Shown here: positions 26,032 to 35,186 of the stretch, one piece after another | Numbering within the stretch: position 1 is the first letter of the stretch | Layout: the number at the start of each line of letters is the position of its first letter | Source: Thiofaba sp049322715 | Lineage (GTDB): Bacteria > Pseudomonadota > Gammaproteobacteria > Halothiobacillales > Halothiobacillaceae | NCBI GenBank assembly: GCA_049322715.1 | Contig: JBMOQP010000044.1 | Span: forward strand, 62,001 to 126,000 | Reading direction: 5' to 3' | Length of the DNA: 64,000 nucleotides | Notes under the pieces: generated by a model | Seen by the model: the letters and a program-made list of their open reading frames with translations, nothing else | Database searches by the model: none | Told to the model about the DNA's origin: nothing | Translations under genes and position numbers: made by a program

Positions 26032-27546
26032 ATGCGCCGCCCATTCCCCACCCTGCTGGCCCTGGGCCTGCTGCTGTGTGCGCCGCTGGCCGCCTCCGCC
26101 TTCGGCCTGGACGATGTCTCCCGCCAGGCCGAGCAGCTGGCGAAGAAGCCCTATGCCGCGCCGGCCTCCCTGGTTCCGGAATACCTCGCCTCGCTCGACT
26201 ACGCCCATTACCGCGAGATCCGCTTCCGCCCCGAACAGGCCCTGTGGCGCAAGGAGGGACTGCCCTTCCAGCTGCAGTTCTTCCACCCCGGGCACCACTA
26301 CACCCGGCCGGTGCGCATCCACCTGATCGAGCAGGGTCGCGTCCAGCGCCTGCCCTTCCGGCCGGAGGCCTTCGACTACGGCTCGCTGCCGTTCAAGGGC
26401 CGCGTGCCGCCCGACCTTGGCTGGGCGGGCTTCCGCATCCATGCCGACCTCCATGCCCCAGGCAGCATGGACGAAACGGCGGTGTTCCTCGGTGGCACCT
26501 ATTTCCGCGCGGTGGGGCAGGGCCAGCACTACGGCCTGTCCGCGCGCGGGATTGCGATCGACACCGCCGAGGCGAAGGGCGAGGAATTCCCCGCCTTCAC
26601 CGACTTCTGGATCGAGCAACCCGCCGCCGGCGGCAAGAAACTGACCGTTCTCGCCCTCATGGACAGCCCCAGCCTTGCCGGGGCCTACCGCTTCATCATC
26701 GAGCCCGGCCGCGAGACGGTGATGCAGGTCGAGGCGCGCCTGTACGCCCGCACGGGCGTCCGCAAGCTCGGCCTGGCCCCGCTGACCAGCATGTTTCTGC
26801 ACGGCGAGGCGACCGGCAACACCTTCGGCGACTTTCGCCCGGAGGAGCACGATTCCGATGGCCTGCTGATCCATGCGGCAAGCGGCGAATGGCTGTGGCG
26901 CCCGCTGGAGAACGCCCCGCAGATCCGCATCAACCGCTTCGCCGCCGACCACGTGCGCGGCTTCGGCTTGATGCAGCGCGACCGCGACTTCGACCACTAC
27001 CAGGACCTGGCGTGGCGCTACGAGGACCGCCCCAGCCTGTGGATCGAGCCGCAGGGCGACTGGGGCGCGGGCGGGGTGGAGCTGGTGCGGCTGCCGAGCG
27101 ACAACAGCACGCTCGACAACGTGGTCGCCTACTTCGTCCCGGCGCAGCCCCTGCAGGCGGGGCAGACCCTGCGCCTTGCCTGGCGCATGCGCTGGCTGAA
27201 GGATGATGCGGCCCTGCCCGGCGGGGCGCGGGTGATCGCGAGCCGCCTGTCCACCTCCAACACCGAACGCCTGCCGGAGAACCAGGGCGTGGTGCGCTTC
27301 GTGATCGACTTCGCCGGCGGAGACCTGGGGCGCCTGCGCACCCCGGGCGAGGTCGAGGCGGTCAGCAGCCTGCAGGGGACGGGGAGGATCCGCAGCCAGA
27401 GGCTGGAACCCAACCCCCATACCGGCGGCTGGCGCCTGACCCTGTTCGTCGAACCGCCCGGCGAGGGCACCGCCGAGTTGCGCGCCTTCCTCAAGCGCGG
27501 CGAAGCGGTGCTGAGCGAGACCTGGAGCGCGGCCTATCCGCCCTGA
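26032..27546 (+). CDS. opgG: Glucans biosynthesis protein OpgG
   Basis: A periplasmic protein needed for osmoregulated periplasmic glucan synthesis, 504 aa. ATG 26032 gives a signal peptide (MRRPFPTLLALGLLLCAPL, cleavage near ASA-F). The mature domain contains family stretches LQFFHPGHHY, GWAGFRIHADLH and FLGGTYFRAVGQGQHYGLSARG, plus LTSMFLHGE and DFDHYQDLAWRYE. Length and motifs match OpgG. A frame extends 13 codons upstream to a TTG, but the signal peptide favours the ATG. opgH follows after one small gene. Confidence 0.93.
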   Translation: MRRPFPTLLALGLLLCAPLAASAFGLDDVSRQAEQLAKKPYAAPASLVPEYLASLDYAHYREIRFRPEQALWRKEGLPFQLQFFHPGHHYTRPVRIHLIEQGRVQRLPFRPEAFDYGSLPFKGRVPPDLGWAGFRIHADLHAPGSMDETAVFLGGTYFRAVGQGQHYGLSARGIAIDTAEAKGEEFPAFTDFWIEQPAAGGKKLTVLALMDSPSLAGAYRFIIEPGRETVMQVEARLYARTGVRKLGLAPLTSMFLHGEATGNTFGDFRPEEHDSDGLLIHAASGEWLWRPLENAPQIRINRFAADHVRGFGLMQRDRDFDHYQDLAWRYEDRPSLWIEPQGDWGAGGVELVRLPSDNSTLDNVVAYFVPAQPLQAGQTLRLAWRMRWLKDDAALPGGARVIASRLSTSNTERLPENQGVVRFVIDFAGGDLGRLRTPGEVEAVSSLQGTGRIRSQRLEPNPHTGGWRLTLFVEPPGEGTAELRAFLKRGEAVLSETWSAAYPP

Positions 27547-27551
27547 TCCAG

Positions 27552-27613
27552 ATTTGTTGCAAAAGGGCTTTCCTGCCCTTTTGCAACTCGTTTCGTCGCG
27601 GCACATGCCCGCG
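27552..27613. repeat. Hairpin-family fragment after opgG
   Basis: A strong hairpin, GTTGCAAAAGGGC paired across TTTCCT (27556-27587), followed by a second, GCGG around CACATG (27598-27613). The first matches the opening module of cassette A but with a different outer stem (GTTGC here, GTTTC there), compensated on both arms. It lacks a T-run. Confidence 0.8.
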
Positions 27614-27675
27614 CTGACGGGGCCCGCGCCCTGCTAGAATAGGATTCAGTACACTCCATCAAGGAAATGGTGATC

Positions 27676-28161
27676 GTGCCCCATTCCCCCTTTCAGGACC
27701 TGCCGAGCGCCTGGGCCGAGGCCGAGCGGCGCGTGGAGACCTATCTGCGTGCCATGCTGGTACCGGCCAAGGTGCGCCAGGAGATGGTCACGGCCATCAT
27801 CGAACGCGCCCGCGCCCACGGCGACGAGTTGCCCCTGGTCGCCTCCATGCGCGAGGTGCATGCCCTGCTCAGCCGCCAGGTCGCCCGCACCCAGGGAGTC
27901 ATCCCGGCCGACCAGATGACCGGCTCGGCCGCCTGGCGGGTGGCCGTCTGGCGCCACTCCACCTGCACCCAGTGCACCTGGCGCGCGGTCCCCTGGGGCG
28001 CCCTGCAGCTCTCCCACGAAGGCAAGCATTTCCGCTGGACCGGGGGGGCCGCCATGCCGGAGATGCGGCGCGCGGTGGTCACCCCGGCGGAGATCCGCCC
28101 CGCCCCCGAGGGCCTCCTCTCACGCCTGCTCGGTCTCAACGAAGACTCCCCGGAATCGTGA
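27676..28161 (+). CDS. Hypothetical protein between opgG and opgH
   Basis: A soluble protein of about 161 aa, not recognised. The N-terminal half is helical and charged (RRVETYLRAMLVPAKVRQEM). The middle has STCTQCTW, a C-x2-C pair that could bind a metal or form a disulfide. No signal peptide or membrane helix is seen. GTG 27676 was preferred because AAGGAA sits nine bases before it and abuts the ATG at 27667. The stop overlaps the opgH start (TGATG), so it is translated together with opgH and may assist glucan synthesis. Confidence 0.6.
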   Translation: MPHSPFQDLPSAWAEAERRVETYLRAMLVPAKVRQEMVTAIIERARAHGDELPLVASMREVHALLSRQVARTQGVIPADQMTGSAAWRVAVWRHSTCTQCTWRAVPWGALQLSHEGKHFRWTGGAAMPEMRRAVVTPAEIRPAPEGLLSRLLGLNEDSPES

Positions 28162-30215
28162 TGCGCATCCGCCCCAACGACATCGAAACCATCGCCGGCG
28201 ACCGCCGCCTGGCGCTCGTGCTCATGGTCATCCTGCCCACCCTCGTCGGGACCTGGACCCTCAGCAACATCCTGCCCTTCGGCGGCCGACACCTGCTCGA
28301 GATCCTCCTCCTCGGCCTGTTTGCCATCCTGTTCGCCTGGCTGTGGATCGGCCTGTGGACCGCGCTGATCGGCTTCTGGCTGTCCCTGACCGGGCGAGAC
28401 TGGCTGAAGATCAGCACCCTCAACGCGCGGCTGGACGGCAAGCCCACGCCGCTGGCCTCGACCGCCGTGGTGATGCCGATCTGCAACGAGGACGCCGACG
28501 AGGTGTTCGCCCGCATTCGCGCAACCTTCCTCTCGCTCAAGGAGACCGGCCAGCTGGAGCACTTCCGCTTCTACATCCTGTCCGACTCCAGCCAGCCGGA
28601 GAAGTGGGTCGACGAGGAACTCGCCTGGGCGCGCCTGTGCCGCGAGGTGGACGGCTTCGAGCGCATCTTCTACCGCCGCCGCAAGTACCGGGTGAAGAAG
28701 AAGAGCGGCAACATCATCGATTTCCTGCGCCGCTGGGGCAAACAGCACGAGTACATGATCGTGCTCGACGCCGACAGCGTGATGGGTGGCGAGACCCTGG
28801 TGCGCATGGTGCAGGCCATGGAGCGCAACCTGCACGTCGGCATCATCCAGACCCTCCCCTTCTCACAGGGCATGGACACCCTTTATGCCCGCATCCAGCA
28901 GTTCGCCGGCCGGCTGTACTCGCCCATGTTCGCCGCGGGGCTCGCCTGGTGGTGGCTGGGCAACGGCCAGTACTGGGGCCACAACGTCATCATCCGCATC
29001 GCCCCGTTCATGAGCCACTGCAACCTGCCGCGCATGCCGGGGATCAAGCCGTTCGGCGGCGAGATCCTCAGCCACGACTTCGTCGAGGCGGCGCTGATGA
29101 ACCGTGCGGGCTTCGAGGTGTGGGTCGCCTACGACCTCGGCGGGAGCTGGGAGGAATACCCGCCCTCGCTCACCGACGACCTCAAGCGCGACCGCCGCTG
29201 GTGCCAGGGCAACCTGCAGCACGCCGGGGTGATGATCGCCGAAGGCCTGCCGCCGATGCAGCGCTTCCTGCTCATCAACGGCATCATGAGCTATGCCGGC
29301 TCGCTGCTCTGGTTCGGCCTGCTGCTCCTCACCACCGCGCTGGCCTGGATCGCCCCGCGCGAGGCGCAGGTGAATGTCGACGTGGAGATGGCCCTGAAGC
29401 TGTTCTACGTCACCCTCGGCCTGCTATTCCTGCCCAAGATCCTCAGCCTGCTCGGCACCCTGCGCGACAAATCGCGCGCCGAGCAGTTCGGCGGGCGGAT
29501 CGGCGTGAGCGCGAGCGTACTGCTCGAGACATTGCTGTCGGCCCTGTCCGCCCCGGTGCGGATGGTGTTCCACAGCCGCTTCATCATCCTCACCCTGATG
29601 AACAAGACCGTTGCCTGGGGCACCCAGCAGCGCGGCGAGTTCGTCATGAGCTGGCGCGAGGCGGCGGCCAACTACGGCACCACCACCCTGCTGGGCATCG
29701 TATGGGGCGTGCTCGCCTGGTATGCCAGCCCGGTGTTCTTCGCCTGGCTCTCCCCGGTGCTGCTCGGCCTTGTGCTGTCGATCCCGCTCGCGCGGCTGAC
29801 CAGCCTGGGCTCGCTCGGCCGCCGCGCGCGCGCGGCGCACCTGTTCGTCACCCCCGAGGAGGTCAGCGCCCCGCCAGAGCTGGCCGAGTACCGCAGGGGC
29901 CTCGCCCTGTACCAGGCCGAGCGCGAGAAGCTCGGCGATGTCGACGGCTTCGTGCTGGCGGTGGTCGAGCCGATCGCCAATGCCATCCACGCCGCCTTCC
30001 TCAAGCCGCGCCGCAACCTGCCGGAGAGCGTGCGCCTGCGGCGTGCATGGATGATGGACAAGGCCCTGCACGAGGGACCAGCGCAGCTGAGCACGGCCGA
30101 ACGGGCGGAACTGCTGAACGACCTGGACGCCATGCACACCCTGCACCAGCGCGTCTGGTCGCTGCCGGACGTGGCGTTCAAGAAGTACTGGCCGGTGCCG
30201 GGCCTGAATGCCTGA
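28161..30215 (+). CDS. opgH: Glucans biosynthesis glucosyltransferase OpgH
   Basis: An inner-membrane family 2 glucosyltransferase making the beta-glucan backbone from UDP-glucose, 684 aa. Transmembrane helices lie at about residues 18-45 and 50-78. The catalytic domain has VVMPICNEDADEVF, the Asp motif VLDADSVM, EILSHDFVEAALM and the product motif RRWCQGN; several more helices follow. It lacks the long cytoplasmic N-terminus of the 847-residue E. coli protein, the part reported to bind FtsZ, so a division-control role is less likely. ATG 28161 overlaps the preceding stop. Confidence 0.93.
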   Translation: MRIRPNDIETIAGDRRLALVLMVILPTLVGTWTLSNILPFGGRHLLEILLLGLFAILFAWLWIGLWTALIGFWLSLTGRDWLKISTLNARLDGKPTPLASTAVVMPICNEDADEVFARIRATFLSLKETGQLEHFRFYILSDSSQPEKWVDEELAWARLCREVDGFERIFYRRRKYRVKKKSGNIIDFLRRWGKQHEYMIVLDADSVMGGETLVRMVQAMERNLHVGIIQTLPFSQGMDTLYARIQQFAGRLYSPMFAAGLAWWWLGNGQYWGHNVIIRIAPFMSHCNLPRMPGIKPFGGEILSHDFVEAALMNRAGFEVWVAYDLGGSWEEYPPSLTDDLKRDRRWCQGNLQHAGVMIAEGLPPMQRFLLINGIMSYAGSLLWFGLLLLTTALAWIAPREAQVNVDVEMALKLFYVTLGLLFLPKILSLLGTLRDKSRAEQFGGRIGVSASVLLETLLSALSAPVRMVFHSRFIILTLMNKTVAWGTQQRGEFVMSWREAAANYGTTTLLGIVWGVLAWYASPVFFAWLSPVLLGLVLSIPLARLTSLGSLGRRARAAHLFVTPEEVSAPPELAEYRRGLALYQAEREKLGDVDGFVLAVVEPIANAIHAAFLKPRRNLPESVRLRRAWMMDKALHEGPAQLSTAERAELLNDLDAMHTLHQRVWSLPDVAFKKYWPVPGLNA

Positions 30216-30223
30216 CGGCCGGG

Positions 30224-30239
30224 TCAGTGGTCAGTGGCT
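30224..30239. repeat. Two copies of the 7-bp repeat TCAGTGG
   Basis: TCAGTGG TCAGTGG sits directly after opgH. The same unit is present about ten times at 42717-42790. The sequence looks like a short tandem tract placed downstream of genes. Confidence 0.7.
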
Positions 30240-30309
30240 AGTTAGAGGGTTTCAGGTTTGCTGGCCACTGGCCTGCATCGCTCGGCCCGCGCGCTGAAGG
30301 AGAAACGTC

Positions 30310-32049
30310 GTGCATCCATCCTCCTGGCCCTTTGCCACCGCCCTGCGCGAGAGCCTGAGGGGCTACGGGCGGGGGGATCTGCGTGCCGACCTGCTGGCCG
30401 GAGTGACCCTGGGCATGCTGGCCCTGCCCCTGGCCATGGCGCTCGCCATCGCCATCGACGTGCCGCCGCAGCATGGCCTCTACACCGCGATCATCGCCGG
30501 TGCGCTGATCGCCCTCACCGGCGGCTCGCGCTTCAACATCTCCGGCCCCACCGCGGCCTTCATCGTCCTGCTCATCCCCATCGTGCACCAGTTCGGCCTC
30601 GGCGGGCTGCTGGTCACCACCCTGCTGACCGGGGCGATCCTGATCGCCATGGGCCTGCTGCGCCTTGGGGTACTGATCCAGTACATCCCCTACCCCGTGG
30701 TGCTCGGCTTCACCTCCGGCATCGCGGTGGTGATCGCCTTCCTGCAGATCAAGGACCTGCTCGGCCTGACCACGGCGGAGATGCCCGAGCACTTCATCGA
30801 CCGCCTGCAGGTGCTGATCGAGGCCCTGCCCACCGCGCGCTGGGCGGACATCGCCACCGGGCTTTTCACCCTCGCCATCCTGCTCGGCTGGAATCGCCTG
30901 GGCACCCCCGTCCCGCGCCAGCTCGCCGCGCTCGTGCTGGCGGGCCTCGCCGCCTTCGGCCTGCAGTGGCTGTGGCCGGCGTTCGATCCGATCACCCTCG
31001 GCGACAAATTTCGTTGGGAGATGGCCGGCCAGAGCGGCGCGGGCATCCCGCCGTTCGCGCCGCAGTTCGTCCTGCCCTGGAGCCTGCCGGACGCCTCCGG
31101 CCAGCCAATCGGCCTGTCCTGGACCCTGCTGCGCGACCTGCTGGTGCCGGCGCTGACGCTCGCCATGCTGGCGGCGATCGAGTCGCTGCTGTGCGCGGTG
31201 GTGGCCGACGGCATGAGCCGCACCCGCCACGATCCGAACGCGGAACTGGTCGGCCAGGGCATCGGCAACCTCGCCGTGCCCTTCTTCGGTGGCATCACCG
31301 CCACCGCCGCCATCGCACGCACCGCCACCAACGTGCGCGCCGGCGCCCGCTCGCCGCTGGCCGCCGTCTTCCACGCCCTCACCATCCTGCTTGCGGTGGT
31401 GGTCTTCGCTCCCTGGCTCGCGCACGTGCCGATGGCCACACTGGCCGCCATCCTCGTCCTCACCGCCTGGAACCTGAGCGAGGCGCCTCATTTCGCGCAC
31501 ATGGTCAAGGTCGCTCCGCGTACCGACGTGGCCGTGCTGCTGACCTGCTTCGGCCTGACCATCTTCATCGACATGGTGGCCGCGGTCGGCGTCGGCATGG
31601 TGCTAGCGGCCTTCATCTTCATGCACCAGATGGCCAGCCTGACCGGCGCGCGCGAGCGCAGGCGCGGCGAGCCGATGCCGTTCGAGCTGCCGGAATGGGC
31701 GGTGTTCTACGAGTTCAGCGGCCCACTGTTCTTCGGCGCCGCCGAGCAGGCCTTCGCCGCGCTGGACCGCGCGGCACGCGAGCACAAGGAGGCGAGCGTG
31801 ATCATCATCGACTTCACCCACGTGCCTACCCTGGACATGAGCGGCATCCACGCGCTCGAGTCGGCCCTCGGCCGGCTGCACGACCGGCGCATCGGCGTGG
31901 TTCTGAGCGGCATGCATCCGGCGGTATACCGCCCCCTGCGCAAGGCCGGCCTGCATGACATACCGGGCCGGCTGGCCTTCGCCACCGATGCCACCCAGAC
32001 CGCCCTCGCCGCCGCCGCGCTGCGCCAGATGCAGCGCGAGGCGGAATAG
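30310..32049 (+). CDS. SulP-family anion transporter with STAS domain
   Basis: An inner-membrane SulP (SLC26) transporter, 579 aa, carrying sulfate, bicarbonate or C4-dicarboxylates. The membrane part spans about residues 25-440, with ADLLAGVTLGMLALPLAMA, the helix-3 SGPTAAFIVLL, and the conserved ATAAIARTATNVRAGARSP near residue 340. The C-terminal STAS domain (about 450-560) includes VPTLDMSGIHALES. GTG 30310 is preceded by AAGGAG. It resembles DauA-type proteins. Substrate cannot be told from sequence. It converges on rpoS with only 25 bp between stops. Confidence 0.9.
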   Translation: MHPSSWPFATALRESLRGYGRGDLRADLLAGVTLGMLALPLAMALAIAIDVPPQHGLYTAIIAGALIALTGGSRFNISGPTAAFIVLLIPIVHQFGLGGLLVTTLLTGAILIAMGLLRLGVLIQYIPYPVVLGFTSGIAVVIAFLQIKDLLGLTTAEMPEHFIDRLQVLIEALPTARWADIATGLFTLAILLGWNRLGTPVPRQLAALVLAGLAAFGLQWLWPAFDPITLGDKFRWEMAGQSGAGIPPFAPQFVLPWSLPDASGQPIGLSWTLLRDLLVPALTLAMLAAIESLLCAVVADGMSRTRHDPNAELVGQGIGNLAVPFFGGITATAAIARTATNVRAGARSPLAAVFHALTILLAVVVFAPWLAHVPMATLAAILVLTAWNLSEAPHFAHMVKVAPRTDVAVLLTCFGLTIFIDMVAAVGVGMVLAAFIFMHQMASLTGARERRRGEPMPFELPEWAVFYEFSGPLFFGAAEQAFAALDRAAREHKEASVIIIDFTHVPTLDMSGIHALESALGRLHDRRIGVVLSGMHPAVYRPLRKAGLHDIPGRLAFATDATQTALAAAALRQMQREAE

Positions 32050-32074
32050 CCCCGCTGCGGGAGACAAGTCTGCC

Positions 32075-33049
32075 TCAGCCCAGCAGGGCTTCGCGTCCGC
32101 AGCCGTCGCGCTCCATGGCCTTGCGCAGGCCGCGCAGGGCCTCGATCTGGATCTGCCGCACCCGCTCGCGCGTGAGCCCGAGGGCCTGCCCCACCTGCTC
32201 CAGCGTCTGCGCCTCGTGGCCGAACAGGCCGAAACGGCGGGCGATCACCTCGCGCTGCCGCTCGTCGCGCTGCTCCAGCCAGTGCAGCAGGTGCTCCGCC
32301 ACGTCATCCTCCGCCAGCTGCTCGATGGGGTTGACGTTGTGCTCGTCGGGGATGAGTTCCTGCAGCGGCTGATCGGTGTCCTGGTTGATGTGCGCATCGA
32401 GCGACAGGGGCTGCTCGTTGAGCTCGTACGCGCGCCGGACCTCCGCCACGGGGCGCTGGGTCGCCCGGGCCAACTCCTCGGCGCCGACGTCGTGACCCAG
32501 CTTCTGGCTCAGGTTCCGCGCCGTGCGCAGGATGCCGCCAATGTCCTTGGCGACATGGATCGGCAGGCGGATGGTGCGCGCCTGGTTCATGAGCCCGCGC
32601 TCGATGCTCTGGCGGATCCACCAGGTGGCATAGGTGGAGAAGCGGAAGCCGCGCTCGGGGTCGAACTTCTCCACCGCATGCATGAGGCCGAGGTTGCCCT
32701 CCTCCACCAGGTCGTTCAGGTCCAGCCCCCGATGCTGGTAACGGCGGGCGATCATGACCACCAGGCGCAGGTTGGCGACGATCATGCGCTGGCGGGCAAC
32801 CTCGTCCCCCTGCCGGGCCAGGCGCGCGAGACGGACCTCTTCCCCTGCGTCGAGGAGCGGCTGGCCGCTGATCTCGTTGAGGTAGAAGCGGGTGATGTCC
32901 GGCCCCTCCGCGCCGTAGCTTCCTGCGGCGAAGACGGCCCCGGCAGGCGCGTCGACCGGGTCCTCATCGGGGCACTCGTCCGGTTCCGTCGCTTCGTCGG
33001 GCAGGATGTCGTCCTCATCCCCTGTTTCCGCGACGCGGGTATCGGCCAT
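32075..33049 (-). CDS. rpoS: RNA polymerase sigma factor RpoS
   Basis: The general-stress and stationary-phase sigma factor, 324 aa. An acidic N-terminus (DEDDILPDEATEPDE) leads to region 1.2 (DITRFYLNEISGQPLL), region 2 (RQRMIVANLRLVVMIARRY, KFDPERGFRFSTYATWWIRQ), region 3 and the region 4 helix-turn-helix (LEQVGQALGLTRERVRQI). Length and region order are those of RpoS rather than RpoD. ATG 33049 has AAGGAG nine bases upstream; the frame is open farther back but that DNA is non-family. No nlpD is upstream; a response regulator gene is instead. Confidence 0.93.
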   Translation of the reverse strand: MADTRVAETGDEDDILPDEATEPDECPDEDPVDAPAGAVFAAGSYGAEGPDITRFYLNEISGQPLLDAGEEVRLARLARQGDEVARQRMIVANLRLVVMIARRYQHRGLDLNDLVEEGNLGLMHAVEKFDPERGFRFSTYATWWIRQSIERGLMNQARTIRLPIHVAKDIGGILRTARNLSQKLGHDVGAEELARATQRPVAEVRRAYELNEQPLSLDAHINQDTDQPLQELIPDEHNVNPIEQLAEDDVAEHLLHWLEQRDERQREVIARRFGLFGHEAQTLEQVGQALGLTRERVRQIQIEALRGLRKAMERDGCGREALLG

Positions 33050-33191
33050 GTACTCAACTCCTTCAGGCAAGCGGTCGATCGACGAAGCGCCGCCCGGCCA
33101 ACGACTGGCGGGCGGATGCGTGGGCATGGAGGGGAATGTAAGGGTTGCGAAGGGGCCGCGGTATACGTGGCAGCACCTACCCCGCGAAGAA

Positions 33192-33839
33192 TCAGGCGCC
33201 AGCCTGTTCGAGCTCGCTCGCGCAGTCCTTGGCCAGGTGAACGAGCTCGACCAGGTTGGCCGCCCCGGTCTTGCGCATGACGCGGGCGCGGTGGATTTCC
33301 ACCGTGCGGTGGCTGATGCCAAGCCGCTGGGCGATCTCCTTGTTGGCGTGCCCGGTCACGGCCAGCCGCATCACCTCGCGCTCGCGCGCGGTCAGCCCGG
33401 CCACGCCCGCGCAGCGGCTGCGGTTCGCCACCGCCCGCCGCTGGTCCGCGGAAGACATGGCCAGCGCCGCCTGCACCCGGCCGATGAGCAGGTCGCCATC
33501 GACCGGCTTGGTGAGGAAGTCCGCCGCGCCGGCCTTGATGGCCTGCACCGCGGTGGGGATGTCACCATGGGCGGAAAGGAAGATGATGGGCAGGTCGATG
33601 CCCCGCCGAGCGAGTTCGGCCTGCAGCTCTGGACCGCTCATGTCCGGCATCCGCATGTCCAGCAGCAGGCAGGCCCCGCGAGGAATGGCATGCGCGTCCG
33701 CCAGAAAATCGCCGGCGCTGGCGTAGACGTCGATCGCGAAGCCGGCGCTCTCGAGCAGGAGCACCAGGCCATCGCGCACGGCGGCATCGTCATCGACCAC
33801 GTAGACCTTGGGCGGGCTGGACATCATCGGGCGGGGCAT
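33192..33839 (-). CDS. FixJ-like two-component response regulator
   Basis: A 215-residue LuxR/FixJ-type regulator. The receiver has the acidic pair VVDDDAAVR, the phospho-acceptor Asp in LLLDMRMPDMSGPEL, the Thr/Ser in FLSAHGDIPTAVQAIKAGA and the Lys in TKPV. The C-terminal helix-turn-helix LTAREREVMRLAVTGHANKE binds DNA. It lies 71 bp downstream of a PAS histidine kinase on the same strand and is surely its partner. Target genes are unknown; rpoS next door and the divergent layout of neighbours do not settle this. Confidence 0.9.
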   Translation of the reverse strand: MPRPMMSSPPKVYVVDDDAAVRDGLVLLLESAGFAIDVYASAGDFLADAHAIPRGACLLLDMRMPDMSGPELQAELARRGIDLPIIFLSAHGDIPTAVQAIKAGAADFLTKPVDGDLLIGRVQAALAMSSADQRRAVANRSRCAGVAGLTAREREVMRLAVTGHANKEIAQRLGISHRTVEIHRARVMRKTGAANLVELVHLAKDCASELEQAGA

Positions 33840-33910
33840 GCGTCTCTGGGGGAACGGGACGCAACCTTAACCGCCGGGAACGGGGTTGATGAATACGTGA
33901 TAACCCCTAC

Positions 33911-35098
33911 TCACTCCGCCAGCGGCAGGGTGAAGCAGAAACGGCACCCCTGCGGGGCCGCGCTTTCCACCCACATGCTGCCCCCATGGGCGAGGATCAG
34001 GGCCCGGCTGATGGCCAGCCCCATGCCGATGCCATGGGCCTTGGTGGTGAAGAAGGGCTCGAACACCCGCTGTGCCGCCTGCGGCTCGAGGCCGGGGCCG
34101 TCGTCTTCCACGCAGACCCGCGCCATGCCTTCCGAGACATCGGTGCGCACCGTGACCACCCCCCGCGCGCGGCCGCAACCGTGGATCGCCTCCACCCCAT
34201 TGCGCAGCAGGTTGACCAGCACCTTCTGCACCTGCAGGCGGTTGGCCCTCACCCGCGGCAGGTCCGGCATCAGGTCCACCATCGCACGGACCCCGTCGAT
34301 GTAGCCGTCGGCCACGAGGATGGACACGGCCTCGCGCACCGCCGCGTTGAGATAGCCCCCTTCCGTCGCCGTCTCCCCCTTGTGCAGCAGGGCGAGCAGG
34401 TCGCGCATGGCCCGCCCGGCCCGCTGAACCTGTTCCGCCCCCTGCTCCAGGGCATGCTGCAGACGCTCCGGCCGCGGATTCCCGGCGCGCAGCAAGCGCA
34501 GGGCAGCAGTGTTGTAGGAGGCGATGGCGTTGAGCGGCTGGTTCAGCTCGTGGGCAATGGCGGCGGCGGTCTGGGCCGCCACCTGCAGCCCCACCAGCCG
34601 CTCCATCTCCTCGTGCCACTCCCGCATCTCGGCCTCGGCATGGCGGCGCTCGGTCACATCCAGAAGAAGCCCCTGCATGCAGAGCAGCCGGCCGTCCCCG
34701 TCCAGCACCGGCGAGCACTCGTCGCTCAGCCACAGGATCCGCCCGCAGCGAGCCTGCATCCGGTATTCGCAGGCCAGCGTTCGTCTTCCGGCGTGCGCCT
34801 CCGCATGGGCCACCAGCACTCTTTCGCGATCCTCGGGATGGATTATCCGGTGCCAGAGCCCGGGATCCCGCAGCCACTCCCCGGCCGTGTAACCCAACAG
34901 GATATCGCTCTGCGGGCTGACGTAGAGCATGCGGCCAGGCGCATCCGGTGCGACGGCGTAGACGATGCCGGGGATCCGCTCCAGCATGTCCCGATAGTGC
35001 CCATCGCCTGCCATCCACGGCACGGTGGCATCGCGACTGGACTCGCCGGCCGCGACGCTCCGGTCGCGCGGGCTCTCGTCATCAAAGGCAACGGTCAT
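33911..35098 (-). CDS. PAS-domain sensor histidine kinase, FixL-like
   Basis: A soluble sensor kinase, 395 aa, with no membrane helix. A PAS domain spans about residues 35-150 (MLERIPGIVYAVAPDA, GRMLYVSPQSDILLGY, GRILWLSDECSPV). The phospho-acceptor His is in AIAHELNQPLNAIASYN, and the ATPase has N, G1 and G2 boxes (LLRNGVEAI, EDDGPGL, GIGMGLAISRALI). FixL-type PAS domains may bind heme, but the His ligand is not established here. ATG 35098 was picked over a TTG at 35146; no strong ribosome site is visible. Confidence 0.88.
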   Translation of the reverse strand: MTVAFDDESPRDRSVAAGESSRDATVPWMAGDGHYRDMLERIPGIVYAVAPDAPGRMLYVSPQSDILLGYTAGEWLRDPGLWHRIIHPEDRERVLVAHAEAHAGRRTLACEYRMQARCGRILWLSDECSPVLDGDGRLLCMQGLLLDVTERRHAEAEMREWHEEMERLVGLQVAAQTAAAIAHELNQPLNAIASYNTAALRLLRAGNPRPERLQHALEQGAEQVQRAGRAMRDLLALLHKGETATEGGYLNAAVREAVSILVADGYIDGVRAMVDLMPDLPRVRANRLQVQKVLVNLLRNGVEAIHGCGRARGVVTVRTDVSEGMARVCVEDDGPGLEPQAAQRVFEPFFTTKAHGIGMGLAISRALILAHGGSMWVESAAPQGCRFCFTLPLAE

Positions 35099-35186
35099 GA
35101 TCGGAGGTGGCAAAAGTGAGGCTGTGGGCGTCGCGCCAGCATACAAGATAAAGGCCAGGGCAGCGCCCTGCCCCCGGCTGCGGCAC

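Noticed and set aside
24508..27606. Open frame of 1032 codons on the minus strand
   Set aside because: It crosses the Mce, lipoprotein, DsrE-like and opgG genes in antisense and has no recognisable domain.
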